64,000 nt of DNA. Source: Hirsutella rhossiliensis. Its lineage: Eukaryota; Ascomycota; Sordariomycetes; Hypocreales; Ophiocordycipitaceae. Location: positions 744,001-808,000 of the forward strand of contig NW_025408680.1 of assembly GCF_020360975.1 (NCBI RefSeq), given 5' to 3'. This document shows positions 11,279-22,500 of this stretch, piece after piece. Position 1 is the stretch's first letter. Each line of letters opens with the position of its first letter. The notes under the pieces are model-generated. The model did not search any database. It was not told the DNA's origin and saw only the letters and a list, made by a program, of their open reading frames with translations. Both the position numbers and the translations under genes were made by a program.

Positions 11279-13180
11279 GATTTAGCCACGACGCTCGCTG
11301 ACAACAAGAGACCGGACACTCGCTGAAGACAAGTCGAGCAAGAGGTGGAACGAGAAAAGGTTGGCAATTCTAAAACATGAATGCGGGCGTCCAAATTGTC
11401 GTTTCCGTTGACTAATAAGGGGGCCCAGGGTGAAAAAAAAGTCGCCTCGGAGAAGCCGTGGAATTCATCCGAATGCTCGCCTGATGGGGTCAAGCAAGCC
11501 TTGGCAGTCTGGAGGCGGGGACCGTCCCAACTTTATAAGTGTTTACAGGCTCGGGTTGTATGAGGCAGTCTCAAGCACGACTCATTGACAATTGTGCGGT
11601 GGCAGACTGGATCTGTTTGCTTCCCCTGGTCTGGGACTGCGGCGCTGACCGAATTGATGCATTGTATTAGTGGCTAGTCCAATAAGAGACAGAGGTCGTG
11701 CCAGAGCGGAGACTATTGGCGGCGCCTAAGAGAACCAGGGTCCGGGGAGTTGGCCAAGGTTGTTTGCTCAACACCGCCACCCGCTGGGAAATCCCGAGCT
11801 CTTGGTGGCTTCTCGTCGGCCCGGCATAGGAGCAACGGCCAACCGCAGGACGGGAGGCTGAGACATGGCGGCCGGACACGGTTGAGAGCCGAACAAGTCG
11901 TACATTCGCGGTGAGAGGTCGACAAGCCGGCAGCACGTTTGGAGGAGACGGTCTCGATGCTTCTCTCCCCATGGGGTGTCTGATCAGGAGAGGGAGTGGA
12001 TCGCAGGCAGTCAGCATCATGGCGCCAAGCATCATCGGGCCGACCGTCTGTTTTCATTGAAACTCGCGTGTTGAGGGGCCATGGCCCGCCGGGTCTGCAT
12101 GTTGTCCATCGGCCGACCCGCGTTGAGGGCCTTCTAGAAGTCGTCATGTGAGCCATGTGGAGGCGCGCCCGGCTGTCAAGGCTGAATAGGATTGGCAACA
12201 AGCCACTGCCGGCGAGGGCAGAAGCGGGATGCTAGCAACGCATTGACGAAGGTGCGTCATGGGCCGTTGCCGTGTCTTTTTCGGGCTGCTCGATTTGGGG
12301 ACGGACGGCCTGAGCGTAACACAAACTTGGGAGCCACCATCCGCTGATCTGCTGCATACGAGCAGACGGTGCCCTGTATCTGTACGCACGCACATGCAGT
12401 CGTTTACATGTACGCGTACGTACACGCCTGTCCTCGTGCGGCGAGGAATGCTCGAAGCAGTGGGCGAGGAGCGACGTCCAAGGGCGGAGCGGGATGAGCG
12501 AGCGAAGCGGGATGAGCGAGCGGAGCGGGATGAGCGAGCGGATTAGGCCAAGAATGACAGGCAGGGATTCGACGGTGATTCTAGAATAGGGTTTCTCCCA
12601 ATGCCGTAATATGCGCGCCTCGGCCAAGAGAATGCTGGATGAGATGGGATGGGCGAAGAGGGCGGATCTGGAGTCCTACTCCTTCCTACTCGGGCCACAT
12701 GCGCGGCTGGATCATCGCTCGGTCCGGCATGCGACCAATCAAACCCCGCCGGCCCGACATTGATCCAATAGGGCCCGTGGCGTCAACGACCTTCATTTTC
12801 CTTTTCCTCGTCCTTTTTGGCTGCATCCAACTGGCAACACTGCATTTCCCCAGGTTCCGACCCAAACCACCGGCCTCCTGAGCTTGTTTCTCCTCTCGCC
12901 AGGTTTCCCCAGGTTCTTGGCTGTTTCGCCCCGCGCCTGTAACGTCGTTTCGGTCCGACAAAGACTCAGTCTCAGACGGCCAATCCAACCCTGACCATGC
13001 CCTGCCATGCCCCAGAGCCCTCTCCACACCTACCTCCGGACTCGCTCTTTAAGGACAATGTGTTCTCGTCGTCAATTTACTCGCTGCAGGCCATGTCCTC
13101 ATGTCCTTTGCTCTCCCAAGTTTATTCCTAGCTAGAGTAGACTTTCCGCTGAGCCCATATCTCGTCCCCGAAAGCCCAAC
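11279..13180. promoter_or_regulatory. Bidirectional promoter region of permease and alpha-glucosidase
   Basis: A 1.9-kb gene-free stretch between two divergent ATGs, expected to hold both promoters. It contains an 18-bp tandem repeat (12489-12542) and one CGG-N8-AGG match at 11836-11849, similar to the consensus of AmyR-type regulators; such matches also arise by chance in GC-rich DNA. Pyrimidine-rich sequence lies just upstream of 13181. Confidence 0.5.
12489..12542. repeat. 18-bp tandem repeat, three copies
   Basis: Three adjacent 18-bp units at 12489-12506, 12507-12524 and 12525-12542, each beginning GCGGGATGAGCGAGCG and differing by one base near the end. It lies about 640 bp upstream of the alpha-glucosidase ATG. 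Confidence 0.9.
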
Positions 13181-14983
13181 ATGACGCTCGTCAGCCACGA
13201 CAAGAAATGGTGGAAGGAGGCCGTCATCTACCAAATTTACCCTGCCTCGTTTTGCGACTCCAACGGCGATGGCATCGGCGACCTGCCCGGCATCACGTCC
13301 AAGCTCGACTACCTGGCCAGCTTGGGCGTCAATGCCATTTGGGTCTGTCCCATGTACGACAGCCCCCAGGTCGACATGGGCTATGACATCTCCAACTACG
13401 AAGACGTCTATCCGCCGTACGGCACTGTCCAGGACATGGAGACGCTCATCCGCGAGACGCACGCCCGAGGTATGCGCGTCATGCTCGACCTCGTCATCAA
13501 CCACACCTCGGACCAACACGCCTGGTTCAAGGAGGCGAGGTCCGCCAAGGACAACCCCAAGCGCGATTGGTACATCTGGAGGCCGGCAAGGCACTCTCCA
13601 ACAGGCGAGCGCTTGCCCCCCAACAACTGGCGCTGCAACTTTGGCGGCGGCAGCGCCTGGGAGTGGGACGAGCGGACGGGAGAGTACTACCTGCATCTCT
13701 TTGCCACGGAGCAGCCGGACCTCAACTGGGAGAATCCCGCGACCCGCAAGGCCATCTTTGCTTCTGCCATGGAGTTCTGGCTCGACCGCGGCGTCGACGG
13801 CTTCCGTGTCGACACGGTCAACATGTACAGCAAGCCCCCCGGCCTGCCCGACGCCCCCGTCATCGATCCGCAGGCCCCCTTCCAGCCCGCCGGCTTGCTG
13901 TACTGTAACGGACCGCGCATGCACGAATTTCTGGGGGAGATGAACGCCATTCTCTCTCGGTACGGTGCCATCACGGTCGGCGAGCTTCCCCACACTCCAG
14001 ACATGAATCGCGTGCTCGACTACGTGAGCGCAAAGGCCAAGCAACTGGACATGGTCTTCCAGTTTGACGTGGTAGACGTCGGGTTCGGCGCGACTCACAA
14101 GTATGAGACGACGCCCAAGAATTTTGCCCTCGCCGACTTCAAAGCGGCCATCGATCGAACCCAAGGCTTGATTCGCGGCACCGATGGCTGGACCACCGTT
14201 TTCCTCGAAAACCACGACCAGGCCCGGTCCGTGTCTCGGTTCGCGGATGATGGCCCCGAGTATCGCGTCCGCAGCGCCAAGCTGCTGGCTCTGCTGGAAG
14301 TCTGCTTAAGCGGCACGCAATACGTCTACCAGGGCCAGGAGATTGGATGCGTCAACACCCCCAAGGACACGTACCCGCTTGAGAATTACCTAGACATTGA
14401 CAGCTGCCTCTTCCTCAAGATGGTCAAGGAGCGCCACGGGGCCGACAACACGGCCGAGCTTGACAAGGCGTTTGATGCCTTGCAGCACCTGGCCAGGGAC
14501 CACGCTCGAGTGCCCATGCCCTGGAACGGCAAGGCAAGGTTCGGTGGCTTCTCTGAGGCCGCCGAGAGGGCAGGCAAGGAAATCAAGGAACCGTGGATGA
14601 AGCACCACCCTCTGGCGGGCGAGATCAATGCTGCCTCGCAGCTTGACGACCCCGAAAGCGTTCTAGCCTTTTGGCGCAAGATGATAGGATTTCGCCGGGA
14701 GCACGTGGATCTGTTCGTGTACGGCAACTTTAGGGATCTGCGGCCGCAGGACGAGCACCTTTTCGTCTTCGTCAAGGAACCCCAGCACGAGGGCGGTGAC
14801 AAGGCGCTGGTTGTCCTCAACTTTACCGCTCAGGAGAGACAGTGGCAGGTGCCCGGCGGGGCAGAGCTTGGGGTGTCGGACGCGACGGAGAAGCTCGAGG
14901 CAATCATGTCGACGCATGCGGGCAAGGCCAAGGCCGGAGTCCTTGCGCCCTTTGAGGGCCAGGTATATCTGGTCCGCTCCTGA
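13181..14983 (+). CDS. Alpha-glucosidase (maltase), GH13
   Basis: An intronless 600-residue glycoside hydrolase of the GH13 oligo-1,6-glucosidase/maltase type that hydrolyses terminal alpha-glucosidic bonds. Conserved regions: LVINHTSDQHAWF (region I), GFRVDTVNM with the nucleophile Asp near 211, TVGELPHT with the acid/base Glu near 268, and ENHDQARSVSRF with the transition-state-stabilising Asp near 346. The length is typical. There is no signal peptide, which fits an intracellular maltase acting on sugar brought in by the divergent permease. The ATG at 13181 is followed at once by the family-typical KKWWKEAVIYQIYPASF. Confidence 0.95.
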   Translation: MTLVSHDKKWWKEAVIYQIYPASFCDSNGDGIGDLPGITSKLDYLASLGVNAIWVCPMYDSPQVDMGYDISNYEDVYPPYGTVQDMETLIRETHARGMRVMLDLVINHTSDQHAWFKEARSAKDNPKRDWYIWRPARHSPTGERLPPNNWRCNFGGGSAWEWDERTGEYYLHLFATEQPDLNWENPATRKAIFASAMEFWLDRGVDGFRVDTVNMYSKPPGLPDAPVIDPQAPFQPAGLLYCNGPRMHEFLGEMNAILSRYGAITVGELPHTPDMNRVLDYVSAKAKQLDMVFQFDVVDVGFGATHKYETTPKNFALADFKAAIDRTQGLIRGTDGWTTVFLENHDQARSVSRFADDGPEYRVRSAKLLALLEVCLSGTQYVYQGQEIGCVNTPKDTYPLENYLDIDSCLFLKMVKERHGADNTAELDKAFDALQHLARDHARVPMPWNGKARFGGFSEAAERAGKEIKEPWMKHHPLAGEINAASQLDDPESVLAFWRKMIGFRREHVDLFVYGNFRDLRPQDEHLFVFVKEPQHEGGDKALVVLNFTAQERQWQVPGGAELGVSDATEKLEAIMSTHAGKAKAGVLAPFEGQVYLVRS

Positions 14984-15915
14984 GCGGGGCTCGGCAGACG
15001 GTGGAAGGGGGTGGGATGAGTGGGGAGAGCAATACCGCTCATGCAGACGACTGGGGTACTATTCTAGAAGGATCTGCTCCGACGAGGACGAAGGGGTGAC
15101 GATGTACTGTATGTCCAGAGACTGCTCGCGCCGCGAACTTGGATCGCACCGAGCGACCTTGTCTACAGTTGGCTCCATATCAAGGCTTTGTTTCCTCCAA
15201 GGCCTCCGCGTTGACACGGCAAGTTGTAATTATTTATCGGCCGACTGGCAACGACTCATTTAGGAAGTACGCCATCAGACCACGCCGAGTCTCTTGTTCC
15301 CAAACTGGAGTATGTTGCGAACATTGAACGCGCATGGGTCAAAATATTGGTCAAAATATTGGCCAGGATGGGGTTCCGATATATTGGGAAAAACTTCGTT
15401 TCCCGGACATCCCGCTTCAGGGTATCCCTGGCTCCAGCTCTGCATGACGCATTGACCCCTGGCACCGGCTCAGCTGTCATGTCCCGATTAATAGCCAGCA
15501 AAGGAAATGGAGCGAAACAATGCCGGCCATGCGAATCGGCCCGTCACGAGCCGGTCCTGACACTGCCGGGCCGGAGTCGGCGCCGGCGGCCTCCGGCTCC
15601 GGGACTGAGAGAACGGTCTTTGCTTCCGACACCGACCTACTGGAGCACACACCCGCCCGGTCCAAGGGCGGCCTGGGGCTCCTTAGGCCGTCTGTAATAA
15701 GCATGTACGTCCAAAGCTCGCGCGGGCTTCACTCCCATTGGCGCGGCCGCTCTTCCTCCATCGCACACCCAGTCAGTTTGAACGTCATGCTGACGAGCTG
15801 CTGACCCTTTGAGTGCGTCGACTTATCGTCACGCTCGGCCGCACGGGCTCTCCTCTTCATTCACATGTTGATGAAAAGGGAAGCGAAAACCTGAACGATG
15901 CATCGACAAGCGCTT
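14984..15915. other. Intergenic
   Basis: 3' flank of the alpha-glucosidase. It includes a 13-bp direct repeat with an AATATT core at 15338-15363. No gene supported. Confidence 0.5.
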
Positions 15916-16224
15916 CTACACCAGTCCAGCCCCGCGGCGCCCCTGGATGCGAGCCGCCGTGGCAGCGGCACGAATCTCCGAGTCACGCTTCTCGCTGTAT
16001 GCAGAGCGGTAGCTCTGTGCGCTGTCCCGTAGCCCTTCAGCTGGGCTCGAATACGAATCCGACCAAGCCAGAAGCCTAGCCGGCCATTGGCGCCCCCGCG
16101 AGCGCCTCGTCGTGACTGGCTGCGTCTTCGTATTCCCTTCCACCGGCGCGACTTGTGTCTGTGCCATCGACGCCGTCATTGTGTCCCATCGCAGCTTGCT
16201 GCTGCTTGTTGAAAAGGAGGCCAT
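15916..16224 (-). CDS. Possible small hypothetical protein, weak
   Basis: A 102-codon frame from an ATG at 16224. It is rich in Ser, Arg and Ala, with a tail of the form SYRSAYSEKRDSEIRAA. No domain, signal peptide or membrane segment is seen. It would be divergent from the secreted cysteine-rich protein gene, 284 bp apart. It could be a real orphan or chance; the absence of family features keeps confidence low. Confidence 0.22.
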   Translation of the reverse strand: MASFSTSSSKLRWDTMTASMAQTQVAPVEGNTKTQPVTTRRSRGRQWPARLLAWSDSYSSPAEGLRDSAQSYRSAYSEKRDSEIRAAATAARIQGRRGAGLV

Positions 16225-16354
16225 CGGGCCGAGTCGATGGTGCCAGCATTGAGACTAGGCCGCCCCTTTGCGCTCTCTCTCTGCGTTGTTCTGGACGATT
16301 CTCGACCTAGCCCCTTTCATCGTGTCCATCTTGTGCAAGAATGGCGGTCAAGAG

Positions 16355-16361
16355 TATAAAA
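16355..16361 (+). promoter_or_regulatory. TATA box of the secreted cysteine-rich protein gene
   Basis: TATAAAA lies 148 bp upstream of the ATG at 16509, leaving room for a start site and a pyrimidine-rich leader of about 120 nt. Confidence 0.6.
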
Positions 16362-16508
16362 CGGCTCCGTCGAAAACGCCTTCCTGTGGGATGCTTTGTG
16401 AACATGGTCTTGCCTCATCACGCGTGTGCAGAAGCCTTCGCCTAACCAACCGCACTTTATTTCTTTGTTCCTTGCTCCAGATCCCTCACCAGTTCACATA
16501 TTCTGGCC

Positions 16509-17268
16509 ATGGTGTTGACCACGCTCTCCGCCTTGGTCCTGAGCCTCGGCCTGCTCGCCGGCAACGTCCTCGCCACTCCCGCACAGGAGATGGACGCCTG
16601 GGGCGATGTGCAGACGGCTCATCTCAAGTTCCGCGCCGCTTCGTCCCCCGACACGTACGACCTCACAGTCCAGGCCGACGGCAACGCTGTCAATACAGGT
16701 GCGTCCCTCCTCGCCCCTCTTTTGCGTACTGATATCCGACGCCGGCGAGAGTACATCCATGCTGGTAGCCCTGACATGGACAGGGCGAACAGGGAGAGAA
16801 AAGCTCGATATTGGCCTCGTCGATGCGCCAGACTACTTTGCCGTGTCGCTGTGCAAGTTTAAGACGCCTGGCAAGGTTGAGATCTCGTCCAAGGTGGCGA
16901 GCGACCGGTATACGCAGCAAGTTGTTATCGACCCGCCGCAGCCTATTATAAGTGTCAAATGCCAGGGCATGTGCGTCCAAACGTACGGTACGTCTGCTTC
17001 CACCATGAATCGTCCCTCCTGCCAAGAGCCATTTGGATTGCCCCTCCTTCTCTGAAGCCTGAATTCCCCCTTTGAGACTATCCTGAGGACATGGAGAAAC
17101 GGGATGAGGGCTTGTAAACGCGCATGATGCGATGCGCGATTCTGCTCACGACCGTGAAAAACGAATATAGGCGCCTGCTACGACACACGCGGCCAGCCCG
17201 TGGGGCCTTGCTGCAACGGCTTCTGCATGGCAACCCGCTGCCGCCCTTGGAACATTGGTCACGGTTGA
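16509..17268 (+). CDS. Small secreted cysteine-rich protein
   Basis: Three exons: 16509-16698, 16784-16987 and 17171-17268, giving about 163 residues. An alternative acceptor 9 nt downstream (16793) gives 160 residues. The N-terminus is a clear signal peptide: a hydrophobic core ALVLSLGLLAGNVLA followed by a likely cut near ATPAQ. The mature protein has eight cysteines: one in SLCKF, two in KCQGMC, one in ACYDTR, a CC pair in GPCCNGF, and two more in GFCMATRC. This spacing suggests disulfide knots. No named family is recognised; the profile is that of an extracellular effector or defence-like small protein. A TATA box upstream supports regulated expression. Confidence 0.8.
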
Positions 17269-17900
17269 TTAGGAGCGTGGGAGTGAGAGGCCGAGGGAGG
17301 AAGCGAGTGAGAGTAATGGACGAATGGCCCGGAGGCGCCGACTGATGTGGCGAGACTGAGTGGTAATCAACTGGTTCTCCCTCCCTGTCCATAGGAACAC
17401 GGCTTTGGCGTATTGTATGATCAGTGTGGCGGAGTGTATCTTGAGAAGACTGTTCTCGATGCCTTGTGTGAAAGTATTTATAGATTATTGCGAGGAGACG
17501 AGGAAGTTGAATCAGGGGTTTGAGCCTCACGTCAAGATATTACAAATGCAATGATGCATGTCAATAACACAACAGTTGACCATCGACATACAATATTCAA
17601 GGCTGTCAATTCCCTCCTAGTTCCTGCACACATGATACAGCCTCTGAGCATAATGTCCTGTAGCATCGTAGCTCGTAATCGCAATTGCTCGGTGACAGCA
17701 TATTCAGATTGTTCTGGCAATCCCACCGATTCTTCCAGAGTCGAGAAGCAGAAACCGAAAACGCCCCCAGCTACCGGTGAGTTGAGTCTATACCTCCAGA
17801 TCGGCCCTGAACTTGGACAACGCGGGCGTGTGACAACGGCCACAACATCCACAAGTTGGTTGAGCTAACCACCGTCTTCTCGAATCAACCGCGTCCTTGC
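17269..17900. other. Intergenic between convergent genes
   Basis: About 630 bp with the 3' flanks of the secreted protein gene and of the minus-strand gene at 17901. Locally more AT-rich; nothing else supported. Confidence 0.5.
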
Positions 17901-19052
17901 CTAGTGGTGATGGCGTCTCCTACTTCCACCACCACCACTGCTGCGGTGGAAGCCTTCCTTCTCGCCCGCGCTCCGCTTCGAGACGTCGCCAATGACGGCG
18001 TCCATGCCGTGGCGCATCACGTCCTGCCGCATGGTGCCCGGGTGCTTCTCGGCCATGAAGCCGTCGACAAGGGCGGCGCCGAGGGCCGCCGTCGCCACCT
18101 TGGCACCCTTGGCGCCGAGCCACGGGCTGGGGTCGTGCCGGCTCTGCATGGCGGCTTGCGCGCCGGCGCTGAAGGCGGTGCGAGCCCCGGCCTTGACCAG
18201 CGGGTTTGCCCACCATGCCGCGCCCTTTTTCGCAATGGCGGCCGGCATCGAGTTGCGCCGTGCCGCACTGCCAGACTTGCCGCCGCCGCCGCCACCGGCC
18301 GCCAAGGGTGGACCGCGATCACGGCCTGTTGGCTGGGGCGACGGCGCCGCGTCCCTGTGCATCGATCGGCCTCGGGAGCGGGCCTGGCGTCGCCGCCTGT
18401 CCCCGTCGTGCTCGTCGCTGTCGGGGTGGTCGCCAGCTCCACGAGCCGTCTGATAGGGAGGTGGCGGAGCCTGAGGCGGGGGCTCGTCGCCTCGTCGCCT
18501 CCTCGGCCGCGCGTCCTCGGAGGACGGTCGAGAGCGGCGGGAGCGAGGGTCGGGGCCGCCATCGGCATACGGCGGCGGTGGCGGAGGGCCCTCGCGGCCT
18601 CTGTGCCTCGGGCCCGGGGCGGGAGGAGACGGCGCCCGCGACCGATGCGAGCGCGGATCGCCGTCGCCATGGCGGTCCCGCTGCAGCGGCGACGGCGGGG
18701 GCACGAAGCGGCGATCGTGCCGGGGCGGAGAAGGCGAGGGCCGATGGTCCCGGCGACGCGGGGGCTCGCGGCGCGGTGGCTCGCCCGAGAAGTAGTGGGG
18801 AGGCGGCGGGCTGCGCGGACGGCGAGCCGGGGCCGCCCTCCACTCGCGAGGCGGCGGCGGCGGCTCCCGGCCTCGCCATGGGACGAAGGCGGGCTCCGGG
18901 CCATAGCCGGGCGGCGGCGGCGCGCGGCGGTGCCGGTCCGACTTGTGGCGGCGCGGCGGCGGGCCCCGGTACGGGTCGTCGAGGGGATCGTGTAGGTAGT
19001 AGTCGTCGGCCTCGAGGCGCGGCACACGACGCAGAGGCGGCGGCTGGGCCAT
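17901..19052 (-). CDS. Pro/Arg-rich low-complexity protein with glycine-zipper tail
   Basis: A single exon of 383 residues. Residues 1 to about 260 are disordered, dominated by Pro, Arg, Asp, His and Ser, with many PPPP and RSRR motifs. A Gly-rich linker follows, then a more ordered alanine/glycine segment, GAKGAKVATAALGAALVDGF (about 313-332), resembling a glycine zipper, and a Gly/Arg/His tail. Known: fungal proteins of this build are mostly uncharacterised; the zipper may associate with membranes or self-associate. No catalytic motif. The opposite strand is also open over this stretch because of the biased composition. The folded-looking C-terminal part argues that the minus strand is the real gene. 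Confidence 0.72.
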   Translation of the reverse strand: MAQPPPLRRVPRLEADDYYLHDPLDDPYRGPPPRRHKSDRHRRAPPPPGYGPEPAFVPWRGREPPPPPREWRAAPARRPRSPPPPHYFSGEPPRREPPRRRDHRPSPSPPRHDRRFVPPPSPLQRDRHGDGDPRSHRSRAPSPPAPGPRHRGREGPPPPPPYADGGPDPRSRRSRPSSEDARPRRRRGDEPPPQAPPPPYQTARGAGDHPDSDEHDGDRRRRQARSRGRSMHRDAAPSPQPTGRDRGPPLAAGGGGGGKSGSAARRNSMPAAIAKKGAAWWANPLVKAGARTAFSAGAQAAMQSRHDPSPWLGAKGAKVATAALGAALVDGFMAEKHPGTMRQDVMRHGMDAVIGDVSKRSAGEKEGFHRSSGGGGSRRRHHH

Positions 19053-19534
19053 GGCAGCAGCGGGTTCCTTTGATCGCTTTTACTGCTTTGAATGATTGTT
19101 TCGACCGAGTTGGAGAGGCGTGTATACAAAGGTAGATAAGACTCGAGTGTTTGAGTGGATAGACGCGAATGCAAAGAGGATGCTTGATATCGGAATTTCT
19201 ATCTCATTGGAGCCTTTGTATATTAAGGGGGGGACGGACGGCGGCGACGGCGAGCAGATGGCGTACATAATATGGCTCGCCCCTACACAGTACACACGCA
19301 CGCACGCAGGGCCTCACACGTCAAGGAGGAATAAAGATCAAAGATAAGAAGAAAAGGCGAAATAAACCCCTCAACGAGCTGGAAAGGGGTCTCGACCGTC
19401 GAACCAACAACCCCCGAAAGGGGACGCAAAAGGAAAACCACGGGGGCCTGACGTCACGCGGAACCAACGGCGCATGCAGCCGTCTGTCGACGTGGAGGGT
19501 CCGCGAGCCGCAGGACGAGATCATCTGACGTCAA

Positions 19535-19564
19535 GGGCCAGAGGGGGCCAGAGGGGGCCAGAGG
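19535..19564. repeat. 10-bp tandem repeat, three copies
   Basis: Three perfect adjacent copies of GGGCCAGAGG. Confidence 0.9.
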
Positions 19565-22500
19565 GAGAGACGAGGGCGGGGGCGGAGGCCGCTTTCCATC
19601 ATGCCATCATCCGGCATGGGCCGCGAGGCGGTGTCGCAATCAGCCACGGGGGGGCGTCACCGGGGGGATTGTGTGGCCACGATGGGCTCGCCCGTCATTC
19701 TGGCTTGGCTTGATGATGCTTCGATGTGGCAGAGGTAACAGGGGGGCGGCTCGGTCAACGCGGAGCGGCTGTCTACAAGGTCAAGTGTGTGTCTCTCCAG
19801 CACGGCCAGGCAGCTGAATAGTCTAGCCCCCAAGACACATACAGGAACAGAGTGCAGAATGGGGGCTTAGGGGGGGGGGGAGACTTGCGGGGGGAGGGAG
19901 CAAAGTCTCAGAGTCCGAGGCAGCAAAGAGGGCTCGGAAGATGACGCGGGCGGGCGCCGCCATCGGGTCGGCTCGCAGCAAGGAAGGGCGCGCGTACATG
20001 CGTGCATTCCAGGAATGAAGACGGAAAGGAGAGAAGACGTCTGGAGTTGCACGACGGGGGCATGCGGTGTTGGGGAGGACCAAGGGGATTTGAAGCCGCC
20101 GATGGGCGGTGTGGAAAGAAGAAGAGGAAGAGTTGGTATTCTTGGTTTCGGCCTGCGAGGAATCAGGTATGCCCTGTGCGACGTGAGGTGCAGGGGAGGC
20201 AACACGTGGGTAATGGAGAGAGAAGGAAGAGGAGAGATCGAAGGGCAAGGCGCACAATGTGTCATGAGGTCGAGTCCCTCTGCACCCTCCCCTCGAGACA
20301 AGACCAGAGGGACAGGCGACTGGACGAATGGCTTACACATGCCACCAACAAGCAAGGGAGGACGAGGGCCAGACCGACTGTAAATCCCGTTCCGGGCGTG
20401 GTGGATCAAGGCAGCAAATGACACGACGCGATGCCGGTCCATCACCGGGCCCCGGCAGGCCCGGACAAGGCGGCGGCCCGTCCACCGACGCTCAGGGCAC
20501 GAGGCACCGCGGCACTGGCCCGGACGAAGACCGAGACGCTCTCGGTGCACAGTCTGATGGCCCGGGCTGGGCTGCTGTTACCTGGTTGTCTCTGTGTCTG
20601 GTCCACGCTCGTGTGCGGACGTTCTGTCTCCTCTCTGCAGGGGCAGATAGATGCCTTGTATCATGTCTCCGGCGCGGTAATAATTCTGGCGACTGCAGAA
20701 CTGTACGTCTGGGAATGCAATGTGACTCGCTTGAAACACGGTGCCGCATGTACGTGGATGGACGAGGAGAATCCGGGGCCCGCGTCGTGACCGATCTGTA
20801 CGACGCCCGCGAGGCCTCCTCAAACACGAGCAAATGATACGGAGCCCCCATCGTGAGCCAGCTGCTCTCCGCGGTCCAGGTTCCGCGAGCAGCCCAGCAA
20901 TCAATGCCGGTCTCGCAAAGTCGAGTCCAGACTAGGGAGGTGGCAACATGAGCAAGTCCCCATGACCTCGCAAGACATACATATATCGACACATAGACAG
21001 CACGGCGGTGCCCAAGTCCAGACCGTAGCCAGCACACACCCATATCTGGAGGCTGGCTTAAGCACCGCACACGCCACGCCCGATGCCTTTCCCCTCACTC
21101 ACTCATCGTAAAGGCAGGGGGGGCAGGGATCGGAGGGCGCCGGCTGGAGGCGTCGCACGGAGAGGCGCACAGCTTCAAGCATACCTCTATACATACGTAT
21201 TCGTGCATGCATCCCAAACACAGGACCCGTCTGCGTGCCCTCATACACGTGTCGTTCGCCTGCACCGGCCCTTTACGAGCTGAACATGGCTCTTCTTCCC
21301 CTTTCCCCGCAGAGGCAATGGAAACCAACAAGACGAGACTACGGTACGATGAGGGCATAGCACTCGAATCTCCCGGTCTGCTTGCTTCCCCTCTTTTCAC
21401 TCCCCGTCTTTGCCTCTCTTCTCTTCTCCTCTTCTCCAGCCTCACTCGGACTCGCGTCAAGTGCTGACGACACGTCACACAAGCGCATCCTGCCAGTCCC
21501 AGTCGGTCTGCCTGGCCTTGCAGCCGGACGCAAACCCCCTTCATGCTCCTCAGCGTCCATGGCCATGGCCGCTCTTATGTTGGTAAGCCAGAGCCACCAC
21601 CGAAGCAGCAGCAACACCACGCGTACATACCGTATGCTATATGAAGGCCGCCGCCGTGGCCACGCGACGTGGTCCTGGGCTGCTGCGTCTTCTGCATCTA
21701 CACTGCAACTCGAGGCATCGCCCTCAGCTGCACTCGAGGTCGCACCGAGCATCCCGCGGCCCAGGAAGCCCCTCGTCCCCTTGTGAACTGCTCCGTCTCC
21801 ATGATAGCTTGTCCCTGCCGGGCCCCAGCTTCTCCCAAGCACACGATGCAGTCGGCTGTGGCGGCCCTGCAACCCTCGGGGCCTTGGCCGTCTTGGGGTC
21901 CGTCCGTCCCCGGCCCCGTCGCATGCAATGCACGCCCGGCTGTTGCGGCATCGCCAACGCCATCCTCGGACTGACAAACTAACCAACAAGCCCCCGCCGC
22001 AGGACCAACACAAACAAACACATTCGCCGCCGGACCGCTGAGAGGGGGGGGGGGGCGAGAAGGGGGCGCCGTCTGCACCGCTTTTCTTCAACAAGGTGCC
22101 GCCCGCCCTTGGTCGCGGATACAGCCGCCCACCCCCGGCACGGATGAAATGGAACAGGACCATGGCCGGATAGAGTTGACTTCCACCGCCTGCAGGCATC
22201 CAGGTACGGCCCTCTTGTTGCACCACCTGGCATGAGCCGTAACGGTTTCCGGCCGTAGCCTCCCTCCCTTCATCTGCTCCGTCTCCAAGTCCTCTCCCCA
22301 TGTAAGCTTCAATGTAATTATAATCCAACTCACACGCCGCGCCCCCGACACATGACCCGTATGCTCTTGGCGCCCCCAACGGCCTAAGAATGCTGTAGCT
22401 TCCTCTCTCTGGCGTCTTCCCCTTGCCGTGGTTCCCTACCTGGGAAGGCCTTTGGACCGGAGGTTTCCGGTGTCTGGAAGGAAGGGGATTTAGCTCAGAG

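Noticed and set aside
11836..11849. CGG-N8-AGG match as an AmyR-type operator
   Set aside because: A single match to a short degenerate motif is expected by chance in 1.9 kb of GC-rich DNA; kept only as a note.
17856..18995. 379-codon plus-strand frame
   Set aside because: Antisense to the Pro/Arg-rich gene; open only because of the repetitive GC-rich composition.
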